Source: CALZBJ01 sp945619025 (GTDB taxonomy: Bacteria > Pseudomonadota > Gammaproteobacteria > Cardiobacteriales > Wohlfahrtiimonadaceae). From it: a DNA stretch of 64,000 nt. The stretch is taken from positions 186,001 to 250,000 of the forward strand of contig CALZBJ010000001.1 of the NCBI GenBank assembly GCA_945619025.1. Direction: 5' to 3'. Shown here one piece after another: positions 52,191 through 61,301 of this stretch (position 1 is the stretch's first letter; every line of letters starts with the position of its first letter). The notes beneath the pieces were generated by a model. That model saw only the letters and a program-made list of their open reading frames with translations, ran no database searches and had not been told where the DNA came from. A program made the translations under genes and the position numbers.

Positions 52191-53519
52191 ATGCAAAGCA
52201 ATACCCCAAAAGTTGGTTTTATCTCCCTTGGTTGCCCGAAAGCCCTTGTGGATTCTGAATATATTTTGACGCAACTTCGCACCGAAGGGTACGAGATTGT
52301 GCCCGATTATGAATCGGCGGACCTTGTGGTGGTTAACACCTGTGGATTTATCGATTCGGCCGTTCAAGAGAGTTTGGACGCGATCGGCGAAGCCCTCGAT
52401 GAGAATGGTAAAGTGATCGTCACCGGTTGCCTTGGCGCCCGCTCAGAAGAGATTCTCGCAAAATATCCCAACGTTTTAGTCATCACCGGCGCGCACGCGT
52501 TCCAAGAAGTGATGCATGCGATTCACACCCATCTGCCCCGCCCGCATGATCCGTTTACCGATTTAGTGCCTGAAGGCGGGATTAAGCTCACCCCGCGTCA
52601 CTACGCCTACCTTAAAATTTCAGAGGGCTGTAATCATTCCTGCACCTTCTGCATCATTCCAACGATGCGCGGAAAGCATCAATCTTACCCGATTGATCGT
52701 GTGTTAACGCAAGCAAAACAGCTCGTTCATGCCGGTGTAAAAGAGCTATTAGTGGTGGCGCAAGATACGAGTGCTTACGGCGTTGATACCAAATATGAGC
52801 TTGGATTTTGGGATGGTCGTCCGGTTAAATCAAACATTCAAGAGCTTTGCGAACAGCTTGCAACGCTCGGTGTTTGGGTGCGCCTCCATTATGTTTATCC
52901 CTATCCGCACGTAGACAGACTGATTCCACTGATGGCCGAAGGAAAAATCCTTCCCTATTTAGATGTGCCATTACAGCACGCCTCTCCGCGTATTTTAAAA
53001 GCGATGAAACGCCCCGCCAATAGCGAAAATATGCTCGAACGCATTAAAAAATGGCGCGAAATTTGCCCAGAGATTGTGATTCGTTCCACCTTTATCGTCG
53101 GTTTCCCGGGCGAAACGGAAGAGGAATTTGAAGAACTTCTCGATTTCCTCCGTGAAGCAAAACTCGATCGCGTCGGCGCCTTTAAATACTCACCGGTTAC
53201 TGGCGCAAAAGCGAATGATATTGCTGAGCTCATCGATCCTGAGATCCAAGAAGAGCGCTTAGCTCGCTTTATGGAAGTGCAGGCAGAGATCTCGGAAGCG
53301 AAACTTGAAGCGCGCGTTGGCACCACTATTGAAGTGATCATTGATGAATATGACGCTGAAGGCGCGATTGGTCGTTCAAAAGCCGATGCTCCCGATATTG
53401 ATGGCGTTGTATTTGTGGATAATGCGCCCGATAATCTTGAAGGCAAAATCGTCCTTGCCCGCATTGATGATTATTCATCACACGATCTGTTTGGTGAATT
53501 TGTTGGGATTAAAGAGTAA
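52191..53519 (+). CDS. rimO: Ribosomal protein S12 methylthiotransferase RimO
   Basis: Radical SAM enzyme that methylthiolates Asp88 of S12. The 442-aa product has the UPF0004 domain with cluster Cys in ISLGCPKAL, VNTCGFID and VTGCLGARS, the radical SAM motif CNHSCTFC (CxxxCxxC), IPTMRGKHQS, and a C-terminal TRAM domain (GTTIEVIIDEYDAEG). MRGKHQS and the length separate it from MiaB. Monocistronic, bounded by terminators. Confidence 0.96.
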   Translation: MQSNTPKVGFISLGCPKALVDSEYILTQLRTEGYEIVPDYESADLVVVNTCGFIDSAVQESLDAIGEALDENGKVIVTGCLGARSEEILAKYPNVLVITGAHAFQEVMHAIHTHLPRPHDPFTDLVPEGGIKLTPRHYAYLKISEGCNHSCTFCIIPTMRGKHQSYPIDRVLTQAKQLVHAGVKELLVVAQDTSAYGVDTKYELGFWDGRPVKSNIQELCEQLATLGVWVRLHYVYPYPHVDRLIPLMAEGKILPYLDVPLQHASPRILKAMKRPANSENMLERIKKWREICPEIVIRSTFIVGFPGETEEEFEELLDFLREAKLDRVGAFKYSPVTGAKANDIAELIDPEIQEERLARFMEVQAEISEAKLEARVGTTIEVIIDEYDAEGAIGRSKADAPDIDGVVFVDNAPDNLEGKIVLARIDDYSSHDLFGEFVGIKE

Positions 53520-53570
53520 CGTCCCTATTCCCCATAACAGACGTTTAATCGTCTAATCGTAAGGCAAAAA

Positions 53571-53605
53571 AAAAGAGAGCGAAGGAGGATTCCCCGCTCT
53601 CTTTT
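53571..53605. terminator. Bidirectional terminator between rimO and rlmH
   Basis: A 10-bp stem AAAAGAGAGC/GCTCTCTTTT (53571-53580 with 53596-53605) lies in a run of A on the left and T on the right, serving both convergent genes. Confidence 0.9.
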
Positions 53606-53658
53606 ATTTTGACCACTTCGATCATTGTTTATCTTGTACAGCTATAACCACAAACCCA

Positions 53659-54129
53659 TCATTCACGATGATAGGGATGATTGTGAATAATGCTCCACGC
53701 TCTAAAGAGCTGTTCGGCGATAATCACGCGCACCATCGGATGCGGCAGCGTTAATTTTGAGAGTGAGATACTTGTCTCAAACTCTTTTTTAATCTCCGGA
53801 TCAAATCCTTCTGGCCCGCCAATTAAGATGGCGACATCGCGCCCCATCTGCATCCAATTTTCCAATCGCTGACTTAACTCCGGCGTTGAAACCGCTTTTC
53901 CGATGACATCAAGCCCAACGATATAGGCATTTTTCGGAATCGCTTTACGAATTCGATCAGCCTCTTCTTTGAGAATTTTCTTCGGATCGCTCTTTTTCTT
54001 TCGCGGCGAGGGAGCGACTTCGATCAATTTAAGTTCCACCTCTTGTTTTAGACGCGAGGCGTACTCGTCATAGCCCGTTTTTACCCACGCCGGCATATTT
54101 TGACCGACGGCAATGAGATAGATGACCAT
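53659..54129 (-). CDS. rlmH: 23S rRNA (pseudouridine-1915-N3)-methyltransferase RlmH
   Basis: Small SPOUT methyltransferase acting on assembled 70S ribosomes. The 156-aa product shows VIYLIAVGQNMPAWV, the DEYASRL helix, VGLDVIGKAVSTPELS, LIGGPEGFDPE (SAM knot) and the C-terminal EQLFRAWSIIHNHPYHRE ending in the conserved Tyr-His-Arg. Its ATG overlaps the rsfS stop (TAATG), the standard rsfS-rlmH pairing. Confidence 0.96.
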   Translation of the reverse strand: MVIYLIAVGQNMPAWVKTGYDEYASRLKQEVELKLIEVAPSPRKKKSDPKKILKEEADRIRKAIPKNAYIVGLDVIGKAVSTPELSQRLENWMQMGRDVAILIGGPEGFDPEIKKEFETSISLSKLTLPHPMVRVIIAEQLFRAWSIIHNHPYHRE

Positions 54130-54449
54130 TACACCATGAAGAGTTTTTCAAGTTGATAAAAATCGCGCTTCTCTTCACTCATCACATGAAGCACGAGATC
54201 GCCAAAGTCGATTAAAATCCAGTCTGCTCCACGTTGCTGACCTTCGATTCCGATCGGTTTATAGCCCTCTTTGAGCATTGCCTCTTCGGCTTTACGAATC
54301 ATCGATGCAATGTGCGCGCCTGATGTTCCTGATACCACTAACACCCAATCGGCATAACTCACAATATCTTTAACATCATACGCTTTCGGGTTGATCGCTT
54401 TCATCTCATCGAGCGCATTTAAGAGTGCATCTTTAATATTTTCGTCCAT
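54129..54449 (-). CDS. rsfS: Ribosomal silencing factor RsfS
   Basis: Binds L14 and blocks 30S-50S joining in starved cells. The 106-aa product has the DUF143 fold: DVKDIVSYADWVLVVSGTSGAHIASM, GYKPIGIEGQQRGADWILIDFGDLVLHVM and a FYQLEKLF C-terminus. First gene of the rsfS-rlmH pair; nadD, often upstream, is absent. Confidence 0.95.
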   Translation of the reverse strand: MDENIKDALLNALDEMKAINPKAYDVKDIVSYADWVLVVSGTSGAHIASMIRKAEEAMLKEGYKPIGIEGQQRGADWILIDFGDLVLHVMSEEKRDFYQLEKLFMV

Positions 54450-54577
54450 ATAGTGTCCTTATCTAAATAACTCCGCCTATTGTAGTGAATTTAATCGCAT
54501 TGAACAAATGGAGTTTTCCCTTCATAATATTGTCAGAGAATTTATCGATTCATCGTTATAAAAAGGATTAATTGAAT

Positions 54578-55855
54578 ATGAGTCATTTTGATAATTTATA
54601 CGCAGAAGCCCAAAAATACATTCCCGGCGGTGTGAACTCTCCCGTTCGCGCGTTTAAACAGGTGGGTGGCGCGCCGATCTTCTTCAAAAAAGGAGAAGGT
54701 CCTTACATTTACGATGAAGAAGGTAAAAAGTATATCGATTACGTCGGTTCATGGGGTCCGATGATCGTTGGGCATGCCCATCCTGAGGTGATCGATGCGG
54801 TGATTGAAACGGCGAAAAACGGCCTCTCATTTGGCGCGCCAACCGTATTTGAAACCGAGCTTGCAAAGCGCGTGATTGAAATCATCCCTTCGATGGATTC
54901 CGTGCGCATGGTAAGTTCTGGAACGGAAGCGACCATGAGTGCGATTCGTCTTGCTCGCGGATACACCAGACGCGATAAAATCATCAAATTTGAAGGGTGC
55001 TATCACGGCCACTCAGACTCGTTACTCGTTAAAGCGGGCTCGGGTCTTCTAACCTTTGCCGAACCCTCATCACCGGGCGTTCCTGCCGATCTCACTCAGC
55101 ACACGCTCGTTTTAGAATATAACAACATTGACGATCTCAACGCCGCCTTTGAAAAATATGGCGATACCATTGCCTGCGTTATTGTTGAGCCCGTTGCCGG
55201 AAATATGAACTGTATTCCGCCGGTAAAAGGCTTTTTGGAAGCGATTCGTCAAAACTGTACCGATCATGGCGCGGTCTTTATTATGGACGAAGTGATGACC
55301 GGTTTCCGCGTGCACAAACACTCAGCACAAGGCTTATATAATATTACCCCCGATCTTTCCACCTTCGGAAAAGTGATCGGTGGCGGAATGCCTGTTGGCG
55401 CATTTGGCGGAAAACAGGAGATTATGGATCACCTCTCACCAAACGGTGCCGTCTATCAAGCTGGTACCTTATCCGGAAACCCCGTTGCGATGGCAGCCGG
55501 TTTAAAAACCTTAGAACTTGTGTCAAAAGAAGGGTTTTACGATGAGCTTAAAGCGAAAACCGATTACCTCATCGAAGGCATCAACAAGGTCTTTGAAAAA
55601 CATGGCAAAACCATCTCAACCAATCACGTTTGCGGAATGTTTGGACTCTTCTTTACCGACCGTAAAGTAGAAAGCTACAAAGACGCGATGAGCTCCGATA
55701 TCGAGTTTTTCAAAAAATTCTACCACGGCATGTTAAATGAAGGCATCTACCTTGCGCCAAGTGCGTTTGAAGCGGGATTTGTCTCAAATGCGCACAGCTA
55801 TGATGATCTTGATGCAACTATTAACGCGATGGATCGCGTACTTGCATCGATCTAA
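54578..55855 (+). CDS. hemL: Glutamate-1-semialdehyde 2,1-aminomutase
   Basis: PLP/PMP enzyme converting glutamate-1-semialdehyde to 5-aminolevulinate for heme. From the ATG at 54578 (AAGGA upstream; a TTG two codons earlier is in frame) it is 425 aa. Motifs include YIPGGVNSPVRAF, VGSWGPMIVGHAHP, SSGTEATMSAIRLARGYTRR, GCYHGHSD, IMDEVMTGFRV and the PLP-lysine loop FGKVIGGGMPVGAFGG. rpe follows by 22 nt with its own Shine-Dalgarno. Confidence 0.96.
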   Translation: MSHFDNLYAEAQKYIPGGVNSPVRAFKQVGGAPIFFKKGEGPYIYDEEGKKYIDYVGSWGPMIVGHAHPEVIDAVIETAKNGLSFGAPTVFETELAKRVIEIIPSMDSVRMVSSGTEATMSAIRLARGYTRRDKIIKFEGCYHGHSDSLLVKAGSGLLTFAEPSSPGVPADLTQHTLVLEYNNIDDLNAAFEKYGDTIACVIVEPVAGNMNCIPPVKGFLEAIRQNCTDHGAVFIMDEVMTGFRVHKHSAQGLYNITPDLSTFGKVIGGGMPVGAFGGKQEIMDHLSPNGAVYQAGTLSGNPVAMAAGLKTLELVSKEGFYDELKAKTDYLIEGINKVFEKHGKTISTNHVCGMFGLFFTDRKVESYKDAMSSDIEFFKKFYHGMLNEGIYLAPSAFEAGFVSNAHSYDDLDATINAMDRVLASI

Positions 55856-55877
55856 CGATAAACATTAGGAGATTTAA

Positions 55878-56552
55878 ATGATGAAACAGACGCCTTGGAT
55901 CGCCCCTTCCATTCTCTCAGCGGACTTTGCTCGCCTTGGAGAGGAAGTGGATGCGGTGCTCAATGCTGGCGCAGACATTATCCATTTTGACGTAATGGAT
56001 AATCACTATGTGGAAAACTTAACCTTCGGCCCGACGATCTGTAAAGCGCTACGCAATTATGGCGTGACGGCTCCGATCGATGTGCACTTGATGGTCTCTC
56101 CCGTTGATCGCATGATTGAAGCCTTTGCCAAAGCGGGCGCGACCTATATCACCTTCCACCCTGAGGCAAGTCTTCACGTCGATCGCTCGCTTCAGTTGAT
56201 CAAATCACTCGGCTGTAAAGCGGGGTTAGTCCTCAATCCAGCCACACCAATTCATGTCTTAGATCATGTTTGGGATTACTTAGATATGGTACTAGTAATG
56301 AGTGTTAATCCTGGCTTTGGCGGACAGAAGTTTATCCCCTCAGCACTTGATAAACTCAAGACATTACGCACGATGATTGATCAACAAGATCGCGAGATTC
56401 GTCTCGAGATTGACGGCGGGGTAAACCTCGATAATATTGCTGAAATTTCAGCCGCGGGAGCCGATACCTTCGTCGCCGGCAGTGCTATCTTCGGAAGTGA
56501 GCTTACATATCAAGATGTTATCGGACAGATGAAAAATAATGTAAAATCTTAG
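55878..56552 (+). CDS. rpe: Ribulose-phosphate 3-epimerase
   Basis: Interconverts ribulose 5-phosphate and xylulose 5-phosphate. The 224-aa TIM barrel shows APSILSADFARLGEEV, HFDVMDNHYVENLTFGP, IDVHLMVSP, MSVNPGFGGQKFIPS, EIDGGVNLDN and AGADTFVAGSAIFG. AGGAG precedes the ATG. Usually near damX/dam in enterics; here it pairs with hemL and is followed by a terminator. Confidence 0.97.
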   Translation: MMKQTPWIAPSILSADFARLGEEVDAVLNAGADIIHFDVMDNHYVENLTFGPTICKALRNYGVTAPIDVHLMVSPVDRMIEAFAKAGATYITFHPEASLHVDRSLQLIKSLGCKAGLVLNPATPIHVLDHVWDYLDMVLVMSVNPGFGGQKFIPSALDKLKTLRTMIDQQDREIRLEIDGGVNLDNIAEISAAGADTFVAGSAIFGSELTYQDVIGQMKNNVKS

Positions 56553-56589
56553 TAAAGAAGTGCTAATATTTATGTTGTTTAAAATTAAG

Positions 56590-56618
56590 CCATCACTCCT
56601 ATTGAGTGGTGGTTTTTT
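56590..56618 (+). terminator. Rho-independent terminator after rpe
   Basis: The 8-bp stem CCATCACT/AGTGGTGG (one G-T pair) with a 7-nt loop is followed by six T residues, 37 nt after the rpe stop. Confidence 0.85.
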
Positions 56619-56751
56619 AAGTCAATAATATCTGCGCCGCCGATAATAAGCATACGATCAATTTTTTGTGACTTTGTCTCCTACGCGCAATATTTAAATG
56701 ATAACATATTGTCTTAATTGCATTATTTAGCTTACAAAAGGTTTTCTATTT

Positions 56752-57798
56752 ATGAATTTAGCGGATTTACTTGCCTTCGTGGTCAAGCATAACGGTTCGG
56801 ACCTTCACTTATCTGCAGGCCTGCCTCCGATTGTGCGGATCGATGGGGATATTACTCGTATTAACCTACCGGCGCTTAGCCACGATCAAGTTTATGACCA
56901 AGTCTATGGCGTCATGAACGACTCGCAACGTAAAACGTTCGATGCCAACATGGAAGTCGACTTCTCGATTGAAATTCCTGGAATTGCTCGTTTCCGTGTT
57001 AACGCATTCCAACAAAGCCGTGGTATGGGTGCGGTATTTAGAACGATCCCAACGGACATTATGACTATGGATGAGCTCGGCATGCCGGCGATCTTCCGTC
57101 AAATGATCTCGGTGCCTCGCGGATTAATCTTGGTAACAGGACCAACCGGTTCGGGTAAATCAACGACGCTTGCTGCGATGATTGACTACCTCAACCGTAA
57201 CAATCCTTACCATATCTTAACCGTTGAAGACCCGATCGAGTTCGTTCACCCGCCTCGTAAAGCCCTTATTAACCAAAGGGAAGTTCATAGAGATACGTTA
57301 AGCTTTGAAAACGCGCTCCGCTCCGCACTTCGTGAAGACCCGGACGTTATCTTAGTTGGGGAGCTTCGTGACTTAGAGACCATTCAGCTTGCGCTAACCG
57401 CTGCCGAAACCGGTCACTTAGTGTTCGGAACCCTGCATACCACTTCAGCTGCAAAAACCATCGACCGTATTATCGACGTATTCCCGGAAGGGGAGAAATC
57501 ACTCGTTCGTTCGATGCTCTCAGAATCGCTTCAAGCGGTTGTTTCTCAGACCCTTCTCAAGAAAATTGGGGGCGGACGAGTGGCCGCTTGGGAGATCATG
57601 GTGGGAACGAATGCGATCCGTAACTTAATCCGTGAAGATAAGATTGCACAGATGTATTCAACGATCCAAACCGGACAATCATTCGGGATGCAGACCCTTG
57701 ACCAACATCTTGAACAGCTTGTAAAAGCAGGTCTTATCACAGCAGAAACCGCGGCAAGTAAAGCGAAAAACCCAAGTCTCTTTGCAACGGGGAAATAA
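56752..57798 (+). CDS. pilT: Type IV pilus retraction ATPase PilT
   Basis: Hexameric ATPase that depolymerises type IV pili for twitching. The 348-aa product has the N-terminal GSDLHLSAGLPPIVRIDGD, Walker A VTGPTGSGKSTTLAAMIDYLN, Asp box TVEDPIEFVH, Walker B LREDPDVILVGELRD, His box TGHLVFGTLHTTSA and the retraction-specific AIRNLIRE motif near the C-terminus. pilU is not next to it. The ribosome binding site is AAAAGG. It works with the pilMNOPQ products encoded 30 kb away. Confidence 0.96.
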   Translation: MNLADLLAFVVKHNGSDLHLSAGLPPIVRIDGDITRINLPALSHDQVYDQVYGVMNDSQRKTFDANMEVDFSIEIPGIARFRVNAFQQSRGMGAVFRTIPTDIMTMDELGMPAIFRQMISVPRGLILVTGPTGSGKSTTLAAMIDYLNRNNPYHILTVEDPIEFVHPPRKALINQREVHRDTLSFENALRSALREDPDVILVGELRDLETIQLALTAAETGHLVFGTLHTTSAAKTIDRIIDVFPEGEKSLVRSMLSESLQAVVSQTLLKKIGGGRVAAWEIMVGTNAIRNLIREDKIAQMYSTIQTGQSFGMQTLDQHLEQLVKAGLITAETAASKAKNPSLFATGK

Positions 57799-57909
57799 CC
57801 CACGAGATTTAATTTGTATTAAGCTCTATTTTCAATTACAATAATGACGTTTAGTTCGTTCGTAATTTTTGTGATAAAAATTATCATTAGTTAAGGTTAG
57901 TGAATCATC

Positions 57910-58146
57910 ATGAGTAAAGTATGCCAAGTAACTGGGAAAAAGCCCGCAGTCGGCAATCACGTATCCCACGCAAATAACAAAACGCGTCGTCGTTTTCTTC
58001 CCAACTTACAGACTCATCGTCTTTGGGTTGCGAGCGAGAACCGTTTTGTATCATTACGTGTATCTCCAGCAGGTCTTCGCACAATCGATAAAAAAGGCAT
58101 TGATGCGGTTTTAGCTGAACTTCGCGCGAAAGGCGAAAAAATCTAA
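57910..58146 (+). CDS. rpmB: 50S ribosomal protein L28
   Basis: Large-subunit protein of 78 aa with SKVCQVTGKKPAVGNHVSHANNKT-type N-terminus (typical proteobacterial L28), RRRFLPNLQTHRLWV and a C-terminal GIDAVLAELRAKG. Only Cys5 is present, so this is the zinc-free form. rpmG follows 10 nt after its stop. Confidence 0.97.
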   Translation: MSKVCQVTGKKPAVGNHVSHANNKTRRRFLPNLQTHRLWVASENRFVSLRVSPAGLRTIDKKGIDAVLAELRAKGEKI

Positions 58147-58156
58147 GGAGTAGACC

Positions 58157-58312
58157 ATGAGAGAAAAAATTAAATTAGTATCATCAGCAGGTACCGGTCA
58201 TTTCTACACAACGACCAAAAACAAACGTACTATGACTGAGAAATTAGAACTTAAAAAATACGATCCTACGATCCGTAAACACGTTCTTTACACTGAAGCG
58301 CGCTTAAAATAA
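58157..58312 (+). CDS. rpmG: 50S ribosomal protein L33
   Basis: A 51-aa protein beginning MREKIKLVSSAGTGHFYTTT and continuing through KNKRTMTEKLELKKYDP to KHVLYTEARLK, the standard L33 pattern. It has no cysteine at all and is therefore the zinc-independent form. Reading frame 58157-58312 has a clear GGAG ribosome binding site and forms the classic rpmB-rpmG pair. Confidence 0.96.
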   Translation: MREKIKLVSSAGTGHFYTTTKNKRTMTEKLELKKYDPTIRKHVLYTEARLK

Positions 58313-58338
58313 TCGCAAATTTAGTGATCAATAGTGAG

Positions 58339-58367
58339 AAAACTAGCTTTTATAGCTAGTTTTTTTT
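58339..58367 (+). terminator. Rho-independent terminator after rpmG
   Basis: The stem AAAACTAGCT/AGCTAGTTTT with a 5-nt loop is followed by a run of T, 27 nt after the rpmG stop. Confidence 0.9.
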
Positions 58368-58471
58368 GGCCTAAAATAATCTGAATTCCCCCACCGCCCC
58401 CTCTTAAATGATATACTTTTAAGATTAATTTTAAGAGTACATTTCGTTTATCTTTAGATTTGGAATATCAA

Positions 58472-61225
58472 ATGGAACAGACCTATCAACCCCAAAATAT
58501 TGAGAAAAAGTGGTATCAATATTGGGAAGAGAAAAATCTCTTTAAACCCACCAATGACGAGAATGCGCCGAATTACTGTATCGTAATTCCACCACCGAAT
58601 ATTACCGGTAGCCTCCATATGGGCCACGCATTCCAAGATACTATTATGGACCTTTTAACGCGCTATCATCGTATGCAAGGCTACAACACGCTTTGGCAAC
58701 CGGGAACGGACCATGCGGGCATTGCAACGCAGATGGTGGTCGAGCGTCAACTCAATGCAGAAGGGAAAACGCGCCACGATCTTGGCCGTGATGCCTTTGT
58801 TGATCGAATTTGGGAATGGAAGGAGAAATCCGGCGGAAACATCACCAAACAGTTACGCCGTATGGGCGCAAGCCCCGACTGGACGCGCGAACGCTTTACC
58901 ATGGATGAAGGTCTATCGGCGGCGGTGCATAAAGTCTTTATTGAGCTCTATGCAGAGGGCTTAATCTATCGCGGTAAGCGTCTTGTTAACTGGGACCCTG
59001 TTCTTAAAACCGCTGTGTCGGACATTGAAGTGGAATCCAACGAAGAGCAAGGCTCAATGTGGCATCTACGCTATCCGATCGCTGGCACTGATGAGCATAT
59101 GATCGTAGCGACCACACGTCCTGAAACCATGCTCGGGGATACTGCCGTTGCCGTTCATCCTGAAGATGAGCGCTACGCAAGCTTTATCGGAAAAATGATT
59201 GATCTTCCTTTCTGCGATCGTCAAATTCCAATTATTGCCGATGAATATGTCGATCCTGAATTTGGTACCGGTTGCGTTAAGATCACCCCTGCGCACGACT
59301 TTAATGACTATGAGATGGGCGTTCGCCACAATCTCCCACTCATTAACATCTTTACCGATGATGCAAAAATTAACGATGAGATGCCGGAAGCCTATCGCGG
59401 ACTTGATCGGTTTGATGCGCGTAAACAACTCGTCAATGACTTTAAAGAAGCCGGCCTTTTAGAGAAAATTGAGCCACATACGCTGATGATTCCGCGCTGT
59501 GATCGTACCAATCAAATTATCGAACCTTACCTCACTGACCAATGGTTTGTGGATGCGAAAACGCTCGCTAAACCGGCGATCGATGCGGTTAAAAATGGCG
59601 ACATCAAATTCATTCCTCAAAACTGGGAAAATACCTACTTTGAGTGGATGAACAACATTCAAGATTGGTGTATTTCGCGTCAGCTCTGGTGGGGTCACCG
59701 AATTCCTGCGTGGTTTGACGAGGAAGGCAACATCTATGTAGGCAAATCAGAAGCCGATGTTCGCGCAAAATATGATTTAGGCGATATCGCACTTAAACAA
59801 GATGACGACGTATTAGACACTTGGTTCTCATCGGCGCTCTGGCCTTTTTCAACTTTAGGCTGGCCCGATAAAACCCCTGAACTTGAGAAATATTATCCCA
59901 CCTCTGTCCTTGTGACCGGATTTGATATTATCTTCTTCTGGGTGGCGCGCATGATTATGTTCGGCCTCCACTTTATGAAGGAGATTCCGTTCAAAGAGGT
60001 CTATTTCCACGGACTCGTTCGCGACCAAGAAGGTCAAAAAATGAGTAAGTCTCGCGGAAACGTGCTCGACCCGATTGATCTTATCGACGGAATCGATCTT
60101 GAATCGCTCGTGCAAAAGCGCACCACCGGCCTCATGCAACCGCAAATGGCGCCTCGCATTGAAGAAGAGACCCGTCGCCACTTCCCCGATGGCATTAAAG
60201 CGTTCGGAACCGATGCGCTCCGCTTTACCTTTACCTCGCTTGCAACTAACGGACGTGATATCAACTTTGATACCGGCCGCGTTGAAGGCTATTCAAATTT
60301 CTGTAACAAGATCTGGAATGCCTCACGCTTTGTCTTTATGAATGCCGAAGGAAAAGCGATCAAACACGATGAGAGTAAATTGTCGCACATCGACAAATGG
60401 ATTCTCTCACGCCTTGATACCACGCTCAGCGAAGTGAAACGCTACATCGAATCCTATCGCTTTGATTTGGCCTCTCAAGAGATCTACGACTTTACTTGGC
60501 ACGCCTTCTGTGACTGGTATTTAGAGCTCACCAAACCAATTTTAAATGGTGATTTCAGTGAAGATGAGAAAGCGGCAACGCGCCACAATCTCCTCTTTGT
60601 GCTCGATGCCATCTTAAAAGTGATGCATCCCTTTATGCCGTACATCACCGAAGAGATTTGGCAAAAACTGGTGGTAATTGCACCGCAATTTAAAACCACA
60701 GAGAGCATCTCGATCGCCCCATTCCCAAGCGTTAACGCAAAAGATGAAGCGCTTGAGAAAGAAGTGGATTGGCTCCAAGAAGTTCTGCTTGCCGTACGCC
60801 GTATCCGCGGTGAGATGAATATTGCGCCAAGCCGTCCGCTCGATGTTCTTTTTGAAAATGCGAGCGCTGACGACCTTAAACGCATCGAGAGCAATCTCCT
60901 CTTTATTAAACGCATGGGACGCATTGAGTCGCTCACCGCGTGTGAAGGGAATGCGCCTGAATCTGCGGTTGCTGTTGTCGGTCGTATGCGTCTTTTAATT
61001 CCGCTTACGGACTTAATCGATAAAGACCAAGAACTCAAACGTCTTGAGCGTGAGATCGCTAAAATTGAGCCACAAATTAAAGGTCTTCAAGGCAAACTTG
61101 GGAATCCTGGATTCTTAAATAATGCCCCTGAAGCGGTTGTGGCCGGTGAAAAAGCGAAACTTGAAGATTTCGAAAATAAACTCGCTGAACTTAAACAGCA
61201 GTTTGAGAAAATTAAAGCGCTTTAA
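58472..61225 (+). CDS. valS: Valyl-tRNA synthetase
   Basis: Class I aminoacyl-tRNA synthetase with editing (CP1) domain; 917 aa from the ATG at 58472 (a TTG four codons upstream is in frame). HIGH-type motif NITGSLHMGHAF, editing-site segments TTRPETMLGDTAVAVHPED and GTGCVKITPAHDFNDYE, KMSKS-type GQKMSKSRGNVLDP, and a C-terminal coiled coil (DQELKRLEREIAKIEPQ). A 160-nt gap and a terminator separate it from rpmG. Confidence 0.97.
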   Translation: MEQTYQPQNIEKKWYQYWEEKNLFKPTNDENAPNYCIVIPPPNITGSLHMGHAFQDTIMDLLTRYHRMQGYNTLWQPGTDHAGIATQMVVERQLNAEGKTRHDLGRDAFVDRIWEWKEKSGGNITKQLRRMGASPDWTRERFTMDEGLSAAVHKVFIELYAEGLIYRGKRLVNWDPVLKTAVSDIEVESNEEQGSMWHLRYPIAGTDEHMIVATTRPETMLGDTAVAVHPEDERYASFIGKMIDLPFCDRQIPIIADEYVDPEFGTGCVKITPAHDFNDYEMGVRHNLPLINIFTDDAKINDEMPEAYRGLDRFDARKQLVNDFKEAGLLEKIEPHTLMIPRCDRTNQIIEPYLTDQWFVDAKTLAKPAIDAVKNGDIKFIPQNWENTYFEWMNNIQDWCISRQLWWGHRIPAWFDEEGNIYVGKSEADVRAKYDLGDIALKQDDDVLDTWFSSALWPFSTLGWPDKTPELEKYYPTSVLVTGFDIIFFWVARMIMFGLHFMKEIPFKEVYFHGLVRDQEGQKMSKSRGNVLDPIDLIDGIDLESLVQKRTTGLMQPQMAPRIEEETRRHFPDGIKAFGTDALRFTFTSLATNGRDINFDTGRVEGYSNFCNKIWNASRFVFMNAEGKAIKHDESKLSHIDKWILSRLDTTLSEVKRYIESYRFDLASQEIYDFTWHAFCDWYLELTKPILNGDFSEDEKAATRHNLLFVLDAILKVMHPFMPYITEEIWQKLVVIAPQFKTTESISIAPFPSVNAKDEALEKEVDWLQEVLLAVRRIRGEMNIAPSRPLDVLFENASADDLKRIESNLLFIKRMGRIESLTACEGNAPESAVAVVGRMRLLIPLTDLIDKDQELKRLEREIAKIEPQIKGLQGKLGNPGFLNNAPEAVVAGEKAKLEDFENKLAELKQQFEKIKAL

Positions 61226-61260
61226 TCAACACGTATAACTGATTAAATAAACGTAAAACT

Positions 61261-61299
61261 AAAAAGGCATCGAGCGATTATCCCATTCGATGCCTTTTT
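61261..61299. terminator. Bidirectional terminator between valS and the amidase gene
   Basis: A 13-bp perfect stem AAAAAGGCATCGA/TCGATGCCTTTTT (61261-61273 with 61287-61299), with T runs both ways, ends 3 nt before the stop of the convergent gene. Confidence 0.93.
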
Positions 61300-61301
61300 C
61301 T

